This document shows positions 1 through 9,083 of a stretch of DNA of 64,000 nucleotides, piece after piece. Under the pieces are notes generated by a model. It did not search any database. It was not told where the DNA came from and saw nothing but the letters and a program-made list of their open reading frames with translations. The position numbers and the translations under genes were made by a program. Each line of letters starts with the position of its first letter. Within the stretch, counting starts at the first letter, position 1. Origin of the DNA: Xenorhabdus mauleonii (GTDB lineage Bacteria > Pseudomonadota > Gammaproteobacteria > Enterobacterales > Enterobacteriaceae); the NCBI RefSeq assembly GCF_900113945.1, contig NZ_FORG01000009.1:106754-170753 (forward strand), in the 5' to 3' direction.

Positions 1-112
1 GCCATATTGCCTCATTTTCCAGCTTGTTTGTACCATCGCATGAATTTATTTAGATCAAAATGACAAAATACATTTTAATAATAGGAAATCTTTAAAATAA
101 TCAGGGGGTTTT

Positions 113-784
113 ATGGGCAAAGAACAGGCCTCATCGCTGACTGCAACGGAACAGACGTTCACCGAGCAAACTTTTACAAAACAAGATGTTGAAATTACTT
201 CCCGCAAGACACTCTACCGTGGTTTTTTCACCATGACGGAATATCAATTCAAACATCGACTGTTCCGGGGCGGATGGAGTGAAACCGTAAGACGTGAGGT
301 TTTTGAACGGGGTCACGCGGGTGTTTTACTGCCTTACGATCCGGTGCGTGATGAAGTGGTTTTAATTGAACAAATTCGCATTCCCGCGATTGAAACCAGC
401 CAAACCCCCTGGTTGCTGGAAGTCATTGCCGGCATGATCGAAGAAGGTGAAGAAGCCGAACAGGTTGTTCGTCGCGAAGCTATGGAAGAGGCGGGCATTG
501 AAGTGAAACGCTGCCAGCCGGCACTGAGTTACCTTTCCAGCCCGGGCGGTACGACAGAGCGCATGAACGTGTTTGTTGGTGAAGTTGACACTTCCACTGC
601 GTCAGGAATTCACGGTCTGGAAGGGGAACATGAAGATATTCGCGTTCTCGTTGTTAGCCGCGAGCAGGCTTATCAGTGGGTAGAAGAGGGCGTGATTGAT
701 AATGCGGCTTCGGTTATTGCAATACAGTGGCTGGCATTGCACCATAAAAAACTTAAGAAAGAATGGTTAGGGAACAATTCCTAA
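113..784 (+). CDS. nudF: ADP-ribose pyrophosphatase (Nudix hydrolase)
   Basis: Hydrolyses ADP-ribose to AMP and ribose 5-phosphate in the cytoplasm, limiting free ADP-ribose. The Nudix box GX5EX7REXXEEXG is complete at residues 107-128 (G107, E113, R121-E122, E125-E126, G128). The middle and C-terminal parts, including 'SPGGTTER' and 'ASGIHGL', match E. coli NudF as I remember it. At 223 residues it is about 14 longer than the E. coli protein. The extra residues are at the N-terminus and contain a small TEQTF repeat. The start is preceded by the strong ribosome binding site CAGGGGG. It is the first gene of a nudF-cpdA-yqiA-parE series. Confidence 0.95.
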   Translation: MGKEQASSLTATEQTFTEQTFTKQDVEITSRKTLYRGFFTMTEYQFKHRLFRGGWSETVRREVFERGHAGVLLPYDPVRDEVVLIEQIRIPAIETSQTPWLLEVIAGMIEEGEEAEQVVRREAMEEAGIEVKRCQPALSYLSSPGGTTERMNVFVGEVDTSTASGIHGLEGEHEDIRVLVVSREQAYQWVEEGVIDNAASVIAIQWLALHHKKLKKEWLGNNS

Positions 785-881
785 TTTACGCTGGAAAACG
801 GGAAGTGTGCCCCAGTCAGCAGATCTTTTGTATGAAGACACGTTAAAATAATCCTTATGATCGACAGGAAAAGGAAACCTT

Positions 882-1721
882 TTGGAAAGCCGGCTTGAAA
901 TACCTGTGGCAGAAGGCGCCACAGCCAGAATACTGCAAATTACCGACACACACCTTTTCGCCAATGAAAGAGATTCGTTGCTGGGAGTCAACACTTATCG
1001 CAGCTATCACGCTGTTTTGGACATGATCCTTGAACAAAATCTCGACATTGACTTAATTGTTGCAACCGGTGATTTGGTTCAGGATCAGAGCATCAATGCC
1101 TACCAGCTTTTTGCTGAAGGAATTGCTCGCTTGCCTGCGCCTTGTGTTTGGTTACCCGGTAATCATGATTATCAACCCGCGATGGTTGATACTTTGGCCG
1201 CTGCAGGCATTTCACCTTCCAAGCAAATATTTATCGGGCAACATTGGCAATTGATCATGCTGGACAGCCAAGTGCAGGGTGTTCCTCATGGCGAGTTAAC
1301 GGAATATCAGTTGGAATGGATGGAAAAATGTTTGGATGAACATAGTGAACGTCATGCGATTGTCATGCTTCATCACCATCCTTTGCCTTCCGGATGTACT
1401 TGGCTGGATCAACACAGTTTACGCAATGCCCCTGAATTATCAGAATATTTGAAAGGCAAAACACAGGTGAAAGGCATACTGTGCGGGCATATCCATCAGG
1501 AAGTCGACAAAATGTGGAATGGCATCCGTGTGCTGGCGACGCCATCAACCTGTGTGCAATTTAAGCCGCATTGTACTAATTTTATGCTTGATACAGTGGC
1601 TCCGGGATGGCGTTACCTCGAACTGTCTGTGGCTGGCAACCAAGATGCAATATTGAAAACCCAAGTTCACAGGCTTAAGAGTAATGAGTTTTGCCCGGAT
1701 TTAGATTCGGACGGGTATTAA
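882..1721 (+). CDS. cpdA: 3',5'-cyclic AMP phosphodiesterase
   Basis: Class III metallophosphodiesterase that hydrolyses cAMP to 5'-AMP and so moderates CRP signalling. The metal-binding motifs are all visible: D22-x-H24, G63-D64, G93-N94-H95-D96, a histidine run in 'LHHHPLP' and 'GHIH' near residue 205. The protein is 279 residues, close to E. coli (275). The start is TTG, chosen because 'MESRLEIP' aligns with the E. coli N-terminus 'MESLLTLP' and an AGGAAAAGGAA ribosome binding site precedes it. Its stop codon overlaps the yqiA start by one base. The yqiB gene that lies between nudF and cpdA in E. coli is not present here. Confidence 0.95.
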   Translation: MESRLEIPVAEGATARILQITDTHLFANERDSLLGVNTYRSYHAVLDMILEQNLDIDLIVATGDLVQDQSINAYQLFAEGIARLPAPCVWLPGNHDYQPAMVDTLAAAGISPSKQIFIGQHWQLIMLDSQVQGVPHGELTEYQLEWMEKCLDEHSERHAIVMLHHHPLPSGCTWLDQHSLRNAPELSEYLKGKTQVKGILCGHIHQEVDKMWNGIRVLATPSTCVQFKPHCTNFMLDTVAPGWRYLELSVAGNQDAILKTQVHRLKSNEFCPDLDSDGY

Positions 1722-2329
1722 TGTCAACGTTACTTTATTTACATGGTTTCAACAGTTCGCCACAATCAGCAAAAGCGAATGCGCTGAAAACGTGGTTGCA
1801 CCAACAATATCCTGAAATTGATATGTTGGTGCCGCAATTACCGCCTTATCCTGAAGATACCGCTATCTTACTGGAAGAATTGGTGATGGAACGCGCCGGG
1901 GAACACATCGGGCTGGTGGGGTCTTCCCTTGGCGGTTATCTGGCCATCTGGCTTTCCCAATGCTTTAGTTTACCTGCCGTGGTCGTTAATCCTGCAGTGC
2001 GTCCATTCGACTTGCTTCAGAATTATATTGGGGAAAACGTGAATCCCTACACCGAAGAGCGCTATACTCTCGAACAATGCCATATGCATGATCTCAAAGT
2101 GATGCACATTGACCCGCTGGAATCACCTGATCTTATCTGGTTATTGCAGCAATCAGGGGATGAAGTGCTCGATTACCGCCAAGCTGTTGCTTACCTGATG
2201 CAGTGTCGGCAAACAGTTGAATCTGGCGGGAATCATGCTTTTATCGGTTTCGAATACTATTTCCCTCAAATTATTGACTTCTTAGGGCTAACCAGTGGCA
2301 ATAGTAAAAAAATTGCCAAAAATGGGTAA
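1721..2329 (+). CDS. yqiA: YqiA family esterase
   Basis: Small alpha/beta-hydrolase esterase of unknown physiological substrate. The start ATG overlaps the cpdA stop by one base, giving '[16 protein letters not shown]', the typical N-terminus of the family. A longer frame from 1691 exists but would run into cpdA. The nucleophile elbow is G67-S68-S69-L70-G71 and a C-terminal 'GGNHAF' supplies the histidine. At 202 residues it is about nine longer than E. coli YqiA because of a short lysine-rich tail. Translational coupling to cpdA is likely. Confidence 0.93.
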   Translation: MSTLLYLHGFNSSPQSAKANALKTWLHQQYPEIDMLVPQLPPYPEDTAILLEELVMERAGEHIGLVGSSLGGYLAIWLSQCFSLPAVVVNPAVRPFDLLQNYIGENVNPYTEERYTLEQCHMHDLKVMHIDPLESPDLIWLLQQSGDEVLDYRQAVAYLMQCRQTVESGGNHAFIGFEYYFPQIIDFLGLTSGNSKKIAKNG

Positions 2330-2402
2330 GTGACTGGTATTATCAACAGTATATCAATACTGATTGGCCCCTTAATAACGAAGCAACCGACAGAATTACA
2401 AC

Positions 2403-4298
2403 ATGACTCAATCTAGTTACAACGCAGAGGCCATTGAAGTCCTCAGTGGCCTGGAGCCAGTTCGTCGTCGTCCCGGCATGTATACCGATACAGCCCGCCC
2501 GAACCATCTGGCACAGGAAGTGATCGATAACAGTGTGGACGAAGCTCTGGCTGGTCACGCGAAGCATATTGAAGTAATCCTTCACAGCGATCAGTCTCTG
2601 GAAGTGATAGATGATGGCCGTGGTATGCCGGTTGATATCCATCCTGAAGAAAAAGTTTCTGCTGTCGAACTGATCCTGACCCGCTTGCACGCGGGAGGAA
2701 AATTCTCCAATAAAAATTACCAGTTTTCTGGTGGCTTGCATGGTGTGGGGATCTCTGTGGTCAACGCCCTGTCCAAGCGTGTGGAAGTGACTGTCCGTCG
2801 TGACAGCCAAGTTCATCAAATCGCGTTTGAAAATGGCGAAAAAGTGCAAGAGCTGGACGTTATCGGCAGTTGTGGCAAACGCAACACCGGAACCAGCGTC
2901 CACTTCTGGCCGGATGAAAGCTATTTCGATATACCCCGTTTTTCTATTACTCGCTTGACGCATCTGCTGAAAGCCAAGGCAGTATTGTGTCCGGGGGTTG
3001 AAATTGTCTTTAAGGACAAACTGAATAGCACCGAGCAGAAATGGTGCTATGCCGATGGCCTGACAGATTATCTGCTGGAGGCTGTGAACGGATTGGTCAC
3101 ATTGCCTCAATCGCCTTTTGTCGGCACATTTAGCGGAGAAACCGAAGCAGTTGACTGGGCGGTACTTTGGTTGCCGGAAGGGGGAGAACTTCTGACGGAA
3201 AGTTACGTGAACCTGATCCCGACAGTACAGGGTGGAACTCATGTCAACGGCCTGCGTCAGGGGCTGCTGGATGCGATGCGCGAATTTTGTGAATTCCGCA
3301 ACCTATTGCCACGTGGCGTCAAACTCTCTGCTGATGATATCTGGGATCGCTGTGCTTACGTGTTGTCCCTCAAAATGCAGGATCCACAATTTGCAGGGCA
3401 GACCAAAGAACGTCTTTCATCGCGTCAATCTGCGGCCTTTGTTTCCGGTGTGGTAAAAGATGCATTCAGCCTGTGGCTGAATCAACACACTCAGGATGCG
3501 GAACAGCTTGCCGAAATGGCAATTGCCAGCGCCCAGCGCAGAATGCGTGCGGCAAAGAAAGTGGTACGTAAAAAGCTGACCAATGGCCCTGCACTGCCGG
3601 GCAAATTAGCAGACTGTACCGCGCAAGATCTGAATATTACCGAACTGTTTTTGGTGGAAGGGGATTCTGCGGGCGGTTCAGCGAAGCAGGCCCGTGACCG
3701 TGAATTTCAGGCGATCATGCCGCTGCGCGGAAAGATCTTGAATACGTGGGAAGTCTCTTCTGATGAAGTATTGGCTTCGCAGGAAGTGCACGATATTTCC
3801 GTTGCGATTGGCATCGATCCTGACAGTGAAGACCTCAGCCAGCTGCGTTACGGTAAAATATGCATACTGGCGGATGCGGATTCTGATGGTTTGCATATCG
3901 CCACGTTGCTGTGCGCCCTGTTTGTCCGTCACTTCCCGACACTGGTGAAGCGCGGGCATGTCTATATGGCGATGCCGCCGCTGTATCGCATTGACCTCGG
4001 CAAAGAAGTGCATTATGCGCTGGATGAAGGGGAAAAAAGCGCCATACTGGATCGTTTGAGCCGCAAGCGTGGCAAACCTAATGTCCAACGCTTTAAAGGA
4101 CTGGGGGAAATGAATCCCATGCAGCTGCGTGAAACCACATTAGACCCCAATACGCGCCGTCTGGTGCAATTGACTATCGATGATGAGAATTATCAAGAAA
4201 CGTTTGCTGTCATGGACATGCTTCTGGCGAAGAAACGCTCAGAAGATCGCCGGAATTGGCTGCAAGAAAAAGGTGATTCGATTGACATTGAAGTTTAG
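2403..4298 (+). CDS. parE: DNA topoisomerase IV subunit B
   Basis: ATPase subunit of topoisomerase IV, which decatenates daughter chromosomes together with ParC. The N-terminal GHKL ATPase has 'NSVDEA' (residues 43-48) and 'DDGRGMPVD' (70-78). A TOPRIM metal site follows with 'EGDSAGG' near residue 418 and 'DADSDG' near 498. The C-terminus ('KKRSEDRRNWLQEKGD') is nearly identical to E. coli. Length is 631 residues against 630. It lies 73 bp after yqiA and 84 bp before parC, the usual parE-parC arrangement. Confidence 0.98.
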   Translation: MTQSSYNAEAIEVLSGLEPVRRRPGMYTDTARPNHLAQEVIDNSVDEALAGHAKHIEVILHSDQSLEVIDDGRGMPVDIHPEEKVSAVELILTRLHAGGKFSNKNYQFSGGLHGVGISVVNALSKRVEVTVRRDSQVHQIAFENGEKVQELDVIGSCGKRNTGTSVHFWPDESYFDIPRFSITRLTHLLKAKAVLCPGVEIVFKDKLNSTEQKWCYADGLTDYLLEAVNGLVTLPQSPFVGTFSGETEAVDWAVLWLPEGGELLTESYVNLIPTVQGGTHVNGLRQGLLDAMREFCEFRNLLPRGVKLSADDIWDRCAYVLSLKMQDPQFAGQTKERLSSRQSAAFVSGVVKDAFSLWLNQHTQDAEQLAEMAIASAQRRMRAAKKVVRKKLTNGPALPGKLADCTAQDLNITELFLVEGDSAGGSAKQARDREFQAIMPLRGKILNTWEVSSDEVLASQEVHDISVAIGIDPDSEDLSQLRYGKICILADADSDGLHIATLLCALFVRHFPTLVKRGHVYMAMPPLYRIDLGKEVHYALDEGEKSAILDRLSRKRGKPNVQRFKGLGEMNPMQLRETTLDPNTRRLVQLTIDDENYQETFAVMDMLLAKKRSEDRRNWLQEKGDSIDIEV

Positions 4299-4382
4299 CG
4301 GAAATGCCGTAAATTCCCGCCCGACAGGGTGGGATTCAATCACCGTACGGTAGTCAAAACAGGATCCTGAGGAAATAAATAC

Positions 4383-6635
4383 ATGAGTGAGATAACTCAC
4401 GATGGTGTGGAGCGTCAGCCGCTTCACACGTTCACTGAAAACGCCTATTTGAATTACTCCATGTACGTCATCATGGACAGGGCGCTGCCTTTTATCGGTG
4501 ATGGTTTAAAACCCGTTCAGCGCCGCATTGTTTATGCGATGTCAGAGTTGGGGCTGAGCAACAGCGCCAAGTTTAAAAAATCTGCCCGTACCGTGGGGGA
4601 CGTGCTTGGCAAATACCATCCACATGGCGATGGCGCTTGCTATGAAGCGATGGTTTTAATGGCACAGCCTTTCTCATACCGTTATCCGCTGGTGGATGGT
4701 CAGGGTAACTGGGGTGCCCCGGATGATCCAAAATCCTTTGCCGCGATGCGTTATACCGAATCCCGCCTGTCCAAATATGCTGAGTTGCTGCTGAGTGAAT
4801 TGGGGCAAGGTACAGTGGATTGGATGCCAAACTTTGATGGCACTTTGCAGGAGCCGAAAATGCTGCCTGCGCGCTTGCCCAATATTTTGTTGAATGGCAC
4901 CACCGGCATTGCCGTAGGGATGGCAACTGACATTCCACCGCATAACTCCCGTGAAGTGGCGAATGCGTTGATTGCGATGCTGGATAATCCGGAACTGTCG
5001 CTTGATCAGGCGATGGAATACATCCAAGGGCCGGATTACCCAACAGAAGCCGAAATAATCACATCAAAGGAAGATATCCGCAAAATCTACAAAACCGGTC
5101 GTGGCTCCGTGCGTATGCGGGCCGTGTGGTCGAAAGAAGAGGGCAATGTCATTATTACCGCCCTGCCACACCAAGTTTCCGGCGCAAAAGTTTTGGAGCA
5201 AATCGCCAGCCAAATGCGGGCGAAAAAATTGCCAATGGTTGAGGATCTGCGTGATGAATCCGATCACGAGAACCCGACACGTTTAGTGATTGTTCCACGC
5301 ACCAATCGTGTGGATGTTGAACAAGTGATGAATCATCTGTTTGCGACCACCGATTTGGAAAAAAGCTATCGTATTAACCTGAATATGATCGGGTTGGACA
5401 ACCGCCCGGCAGTGAAAGGCTTGGTTGAAATCCTCAGCGAATGGTTGGTTTATCGTCGTGAAACCGTGCGTAGGCGATTGAATCACCGTCTGGAAAAAGT
5501 GCTTAAGCGTTTGCATATTCTGGAAGGTTTGCTGGTGGCGTATCTCAACATTGACGAAGTGATCCATATTATTCGCAATGAAGATGAACCCAAGGCTGTA
5601 TTGATGGAGCGTTTCGAATTAACAGAAACGCAGGCTGAAGCCATTCTGGAGTTGAAATTACGTCACTTGGCGAAGCTGGAAGAAGTTAAAATCCGTGGCG
5701 AACAGAATGAGCTGGCAAAAGAGCGTGACAAATTGCAGTCAATCTTGGGTTCAGAGCGAAAACTAAATACGTTGCTGAAAAAAGAGATTATTGCGGATGC
5801 CGAAAGCTACGGTGATGAGCGTCGCTCTCCACTGAAAGAGCGCACGGAAGCAAAAGCCATGAGCGATCATGATATTTTGCCATCAGAGCCAATTACGGTT
5901 GTCATGTCAGAAATGGGATGGGTACGCAGCGCGAAAGGGCATGAAATCGATCCGGCTGGTTTGAATTACAAATCCGGAGATAACTTCCGCAGTGCGGTAC
6001 GTGGCAAGAGTAACCAGCCTGTGGTCTTTATTGATTCGACCGGGCGCAGTTACTCCGTGGATCCACTGGATTTGCCATCAGCCAGAGGGCAGGGTGAACC
6101 GCTGACGGGTAAATTGGCATTGCCGGCCGGCGCATCGGTTGAACATCTTTTGATGGCGAAAGAAGATCAAAAACTCTTGATGGCATCTGATGCGGGTTAT
6201 GGTTTTATCTGTACATTCAGTGATCTCATAGCCAAGAACCGTGCAGGTAAGGCGTTGATTACTCTGCCTGAAAATGCCAAAGTCATGCAGCCTCTGGAGA
6301 TCAACAGTGAGCAGGATGACATGCTATTGGCTATCACCAAAGCTGGCCGCTTGTTGATGTTCCCGGTGGCTGATCTTCCGCAGCTTTCGAAAGGCAAAGG
6401 CAATAAAATTGTCTCCATTACTGCGGCCCAAGCTGCGTCAGGGGAGGATATGCTGAGCTGGTTGCTGATTTTGCCTCCACAATCGTCAATCACGCTTTAC
6501 TTCGGCAAACGCAAACTATTGCTTCGTCCAGAAGATTTGCAAAAATTCAGGGCGGAACGCGGTAGGAAGGGAACTTCTCTGCCACGTGGTTTACAGCGTG
6601 TTGAACGCGTCGAAGTGGATACCCCGAAATCATAA
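4383..6635 (+). CDS. parC: DNA topoisomerase IV subunit A
   Basis: Breakage-reunion subunit of topoisomerase IV, partner of ParE. The winged-helix region carries the catalytic tyrosine at Y124 in '[10 protein letters not shown]'. The C-terminal beta-propeller region is present. Length is 750 residues (E. coli 752), with the N-terminus four residues longer in register. In the quinolone-resistance region the protein reads '[12 protein letters not shown]': the residue matching E. coli S80 is G84 (codon GGC at 4632-4634), while the E84 equivalent, E88, is kept. A GGATCCTGAGG ribosome binding site lies before the ATG. Confidence 0.98.
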   Translation: MSEITHDGVERQPLHTFTENAYLNYSMYVIMDRALPFIGDGLKPVQRRIVYAMSELGLSNSAKFKKSARTVGDVLGKYHPHGDGACYEAMVLMAQPFSYRYPLVDGQGNWGAPDDPKSFAAMRYTESRLSKYAELLLSELGQGTVDWMPNFDGTLQEPKMLPARLPNILLNGTTGIAVGMATDIPPHNSREVANALIAMLDNPELSLDQAMEYIQGPDYPTEAEIITSKEDIRKIYKTGRGSVRMRAVWSKEEGNVIITALPHQVSGAKVLEQIASQMRAKKLPMVEDLRDESDHENPTRLVIVPRTNRVDVEQVMNHLFATTDLEKSYRINLNMIGLDNRPAVKGLVEILSEWLVYRRETVRRRLNHRLEKVLKRLHILEGLLVAYLNIDEVIHIIRNEDEPKAVLMERFELTETQAEAILELKLRHLAKLEEVKIRGEQNELAKERDKLQSILGSERKLNTLLKKEIIADAESYGDERRSPLKERTEAKAMSDHDILPSEPITVVMSEMGWVRSAKGHEIDPAGLNYKSGDNFRSAVRGKSNQPVVFIDSTGRSYSVDPLDLPSARGQGEPLTGKLALPAGASVEHLLMAKEDQKLLMASDAGYGFICTFSDLIAKNRAGKALITLPENAKVMQPLEINSEQDDMLLAITKAGRLLMFPVADLPQLSKGKGNKIVSITAAQAASGEDMLSWLLILPPQSSITLYFGKRKLLLRPEDLQKFRAERGRKGTSLPRGLQRVERVEVDTPKS

Positions 6636-6731
6636 AATAAATTGAGGCAACCACGCCATACCAAGGGATTTAAACATGCAGCGCAATCAACACGGCTGCC
6701 ACTTGGAAAATCGTGGAATTAAATTATAACT

Positions 6732-6756
6732 GCGGGCCAGCTTAATACTGGCCTGC
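6732..6756 (+). promoter_or_regulatory. Leader hairpin before first plsC copy
   Basis: Inverted repeat GCGGGCCAG (6732-6740) and CTGGCCTGC (6748-6756), a 9-bp stem with one G-U pair, ending about 16 bases before the plsC ATG. The second plsC copy has the same hairpin at the same place with compensating base changes, which argues for a retained RNA structure. There is no T-tract, so it does not look like an intrinsic terminator. Role unknown. Confidence 0.5.
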
Positions 6757-6772
6757 TCTGCAAGAGGCAACC

Positions 6773-7504
6773 ATGCTCGCGATCATTCGTGGAATCATTG
6801 TTATTCTGTTTACTATTTTGGTCTTTATTTTCGGCGGTATTTACTGCTTATTCAGTCCACGCAATCCACGCCATGTGATGACTTTTGGACACGCGTTTGG
6901 CAAATTGCACAAAATATTCGGCATTAAGCTGCTGGAACGCATTCCAGCCGATGCCCGTCAGTACGGCCCCAGTATTTATATCGGCAACCACCAAAATAAT
7001 TTCGACATGATTACCATGTCGAATGCGGTACAGCCACGCACAGTGACAGTTGGCAAAAAAAGCCTGGTATTTATTCCCTTTTTTGGTCAGCTTTATTGGC
7101 TGACAGGTAACATTCTGATTGATAGAAACAACCGGACAAAAGCGCACGGTACAATTTCACAGGTTGTCGAGCAGATCAAAAAACACCAGATCTCAGTCTG
7201 GATGTTCCCCGAAGGAACACGCAGCCGGGGTCGTGGCTTGTTGCCATTCAAAACCGGTGCTTTCCACGCGGCTATCACGGCAGGTGTACCCATCGTGCCT
7301 GTTTGTGTTTCGACAACACATGGCAATATAAAACTTAACCGCTGGAATAACGGCTCGGTGATTGTTGAAATGTTACCGCCGATTGATACGACAAAATACA
7401 CCAAAGAGCAGGTTCGTGAATTGGCAGAGCATTGTCGACAACTGATGCAAAACAAAATCGAAGAGTTGGATAAAGAAGTTAGCGAGCTGAACAAGCAAAA
7501 ATAA
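6773..7504 (+). CDS. plsC: 1-acyl-sn-glycerol-3-phosphate acyltransferase, copy 1
   Basis: Transfers an acyl chain to lysophosphatidic acid to make phosphatidic acid at the inner membrane. An N-terminal hydrophobic segment (residues 7-27) is followed by the acyltransferase motifs: H73-x4-D78, 'GNILIDR' ending at R118, 'FPEGTRS' (145-151) and 'GVPIVPV'. At 243 residues it matches E. coli PlsC (245), and parC-plsC-ftsP is the E. coli order. An AAGAGG ribosome binding site precedes the ATG. All family motifs are intact, so this copy is presumed to carry the essential function. An almost identical copy follows at 7699. Confidence 0.96.
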   Translation: MLAIIRGIIVILFTILVFIFGGIYCLFSPRNPRHVMTFGHAFGKLHKIFGIKLLERIPADARQYGPSIYIGNHQNNFDMITMSNAVQPRTVTVGKKSLVFIPFFGQLYWLTGNILIDRNNRTKAHGTISQVVEQIKKHQISVWMFPEGTRSRGRGLLPFKTGAFHAAITAGVPIVPVCVSTTHGNIKLNRWNNGSVIVEMLPPIDTTKYTKEQVRELAEHCRQLMQNKIEELDKEVSELNKQK

Positions 7505-7551
7505 TTGAATGCCTAACGTGTATTAAGCTTGTCGAAGTAGAAAGATCTAAG

Positions 7552-7649
7552 CCATAACCCCATTTGAGGTAATTACGCTATCCCGCTATTAAATTTCAAG
7601 TTGCAGTACAATCAACACGGCCACAACTTGGAAAATCATGGGGTTATGG
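7552..7649. repeat. Nested inverted repeat between plsC copies
   Basis: Outer arms CCATAACCCCA (7552-7562) and TGGGGTTATGG (7639-7649) are perfect complements. Inside them are CAAGTTG (7598-7604) and CAACTTG (7624-7630). The inner part resembles the dispersed 'TTCAAGTTGCAGC' hairpin seen at 31.7 and 57.2 kb. The matching stretch before plsC copy 1 (about 6660-6715) keeps the inner part in decayed form but has no outer arms. Small insertion element or remnant; not a gene. Confidence 0.5.
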
Positions 7650-7659
7650 TCATTATATG

Positions 7660-7681
7660 TAGGCCAGTTTGTACTGGCCTA
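7660..7681 (+). promoter_or_regulatory. Leader hairpin before second plsC copy
   Basis: Perfect 9-bp stem TAGGCCAGT (7660-7668) and ACTGGCCTA (7673-7681) with a TTGT loop, 17 bases before the ATG of the second plsC. It is the counterpart of the hairpin at 6732-6756. The paired positions changed together between the copies. Confidence 0.5.
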
Positions 7682-7698
7682 CTCTGCAAGAGGCAACT

Positions 7699-8430
7699 AT
7701 GCTCGCGATCATTCGTGGAATTATTGTTATTTTGTTTACTGTCCTGGTCTTTATCTTCGGCGGTATTTACTGCTTATTCAGCCCACGCAATCCATGCCAT
7801 GTGATGACTTTTGGCCGCATATTTGGCAAATTGCGCAAGCTATTCGGCATTAAGCTGCTGGAACGCATCCCAGCCGATGCCCGCCAGTATGGCCCCAGTA
7901 TTTATATCGGCAACCACCAAAATAATTTCGATATGATAATCATGTCGAATGCAGTGCAGCCACGCACAGTGACAGTTGGCAAAAAAAGCCTGGCATTTAT
8001 TCCTTTCTTTGGTCAGATTTATTGGCTGACAGGCAACATTCTGATTGATAGAAGCAACTGGACAAAAGCGCACGGTACAATTGCACAGGTTGTCGAGCAG
8101 ATCAAAAAACACCAAATTTCAGTCTGGATGTTCCCCGAAGGAAATCGCAGCCGGGGCCGAGGCTTACTGCCATTCAAAACCGGCGCTTTCCACGCGGCTA
8201 TTACGGCAGGCGTACCCATCGTGCCTGTTTGTGCTTCTTCAACACACGGCAATATAAAACTTAACCGCTGGAATAATGGCACGGTGATTGTCGAAATGTT
8301 GCCGCCGATTGATACGACAAAGTACACCAAAGCGCAGGTTCGTGAATTGGCGGAGCATTGTCGGCAATTGATGCAAAACAAAATCGAAGAGTTGGATAAA
8401 GAAGCCAGCGAGTTGAACAAGAAAAAATAA
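7699..8430 (+). CDS. 1-acyl-sn-glycerol-3-phosphate acyltransferase, copy 2 (diverged)
   Basis: Tandem paralogue of plsC, also 243 residues, with 19 substitutions by my hand count (about 92% identical). The repeat unit is 926 bp and includes about 130 bp of leader, so this is a tandem duplication. The ATG at 7699 was chosen over an upstream start at 7669 because it matches copy 1 and sits behind the same AAGAGGCAAC ribosome binding site. H73-x4-D78 is kept. Two conserved positions changed: 'IDRNNRTK' became 'IDRSNWTK' (N119S, R121W) and 'FPEGTRS' became 'FPEGNRS' (T149N). It may have altered acyl preference or reduced activity. The open frame argues for a functional protein; the motif changes argue for relaxed constraint. 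Confidence 0.93.
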   Translation: MLAIIRGIIVILFTVLVFIFGGIYCLFSPRNPCHVMTFGRIFGKLRKLFGIKLLERIPADARQYGPSIYIGNHQNNFDMIIMSNAVQPRTVTVGKKSLAFIPFFGQIYWLTGNILIDRSNWTKAHGTIAQVVEQIKKHQISVWMFPEGNRSRGRGLLPFKTGAFHAAITAGVPIVPVCASSTHGNIKLNRWNNGTVIVEMLPPIDTTKYTKAQVRELAEHCRQLMQNKIEELDKEASELNKKK

Positions 8431-8489
8431 TGGAATGGCGTCAAAATGACGAAAATCGTTAAATTTTTTCTCTTAAATTAAGATAAAAC

Positions 8490-8525
8490 GAAAAAGCCTG
8501 AATCCGGTAAGAATGCCGAATTCAG
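8490..8525 (-). terminator. Intrinsic terminator of the deaminase-RidA operon
   Basis: Stem CTGAATCCGG (8498-8507) with CCGAATTCAG (8516-8525), one mismatch, loop of 8. On the minus strand it is followed by CTTTTTCGTTTT. It lies 60 bp past the ridA-like stop codon. Confidence 0.8.
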
Positions 8526-8585
8526 ACCAATTAACGACTGTTGTGGTATAGAGAGGATACCTTTACTGATTTCGTTGACGTTGCG

Positions 8586-9071
8586 TCAATCAGGACGAAC
8601 AGCCGTCACTTCGATCTCAACACGCCATGCCGGGTTAGCCAGCTTTGCCACCTGAACAGTAGTGCGGGCCGGAAGTTTGTCGGTGTTCTTTTCGTTGAAG
8701 AACTGGGAATAACCGGCCATAAAACCTTTGAAGTCCATATTGCCGTTAGTTTCATCGCCGCCGACCAAAAACACCTGCATTTTGACGACATCTTTCATTT
8801 CCAGCCCGATTTTACCTAGATGGCTTTGGATCTGTGCTAGCACATTAATGGTCTGTGCTTTGGTATCACCATATGAAGCCAGAACGCCTTCAGGTGCATC
8901 TTTCGCGATTTTCGTCGGGACTTTTCCGCTGAGGAAAACAATGGCTTTGTTGCTGCTGACTTCCACAGATTCGGCGATCGGCATACCTTCCAGTTTGTGG
9001 TAACGAACACCTTCAGCGTTGGCAACACCCCAAACGAATGGAATAACGAACAACATGTTTTTTAAACGCAT
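8586..9071 (-). CDS. Exported RidA/YjgF-family protein
   Basis: RidA proteins hydrolyse reactive enamines and imines formed by amino-acid-degrading enzymes. This one is 161 residues against about 130 for cytoplasmic RidA. The extra length is an N-terminal signal peptide ('MRLKNMLFVIPFVWGVANA', predicted cleavage after residue 19), so the mature protein should be periplasmic. The arginine that binds the substrate carboxylate is present (R136 in 'LPARTTVQVAKL'), as is the 'VEIEVTAV' C-terminal strand. It starts 12 bp after the L-amino acid deaminase stop and shares its terminator, so the two form an operon. The context suggests it handles the 2-imino acids made by that deaminase. The family and the export signal are seen; the substrate link is inferred. 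Confidence 0.85.
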   Translation of the reverse strand: MRLKNMLFVIPFVWGVANAEGVRYHKLEGMPIAESVEVSSNKAIVFLSGKVPTKIAKDAPEGVLASYGDTKAQTINVLAQIQSHLGKIGLEMKDVVKMQVFLVGGDETNGNMDFKGFMAGYSQFFNEKNTDKLPARTTVQVAKLANPAWRVEIEVTAVRPD

Positions 9072-9083
9072 AATACCCCCTAT

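Noticed and set aside
2343..3242. Long minus-strand open frame of 299 codons
   Set aside because: It lies wholly opposite parE, is rich in residues typical of antisense frames and matches no family.
4573..5043. Minus-strand frame of 156 codons
   Set aside because: Antisense to the parC breakage-reunion domain.
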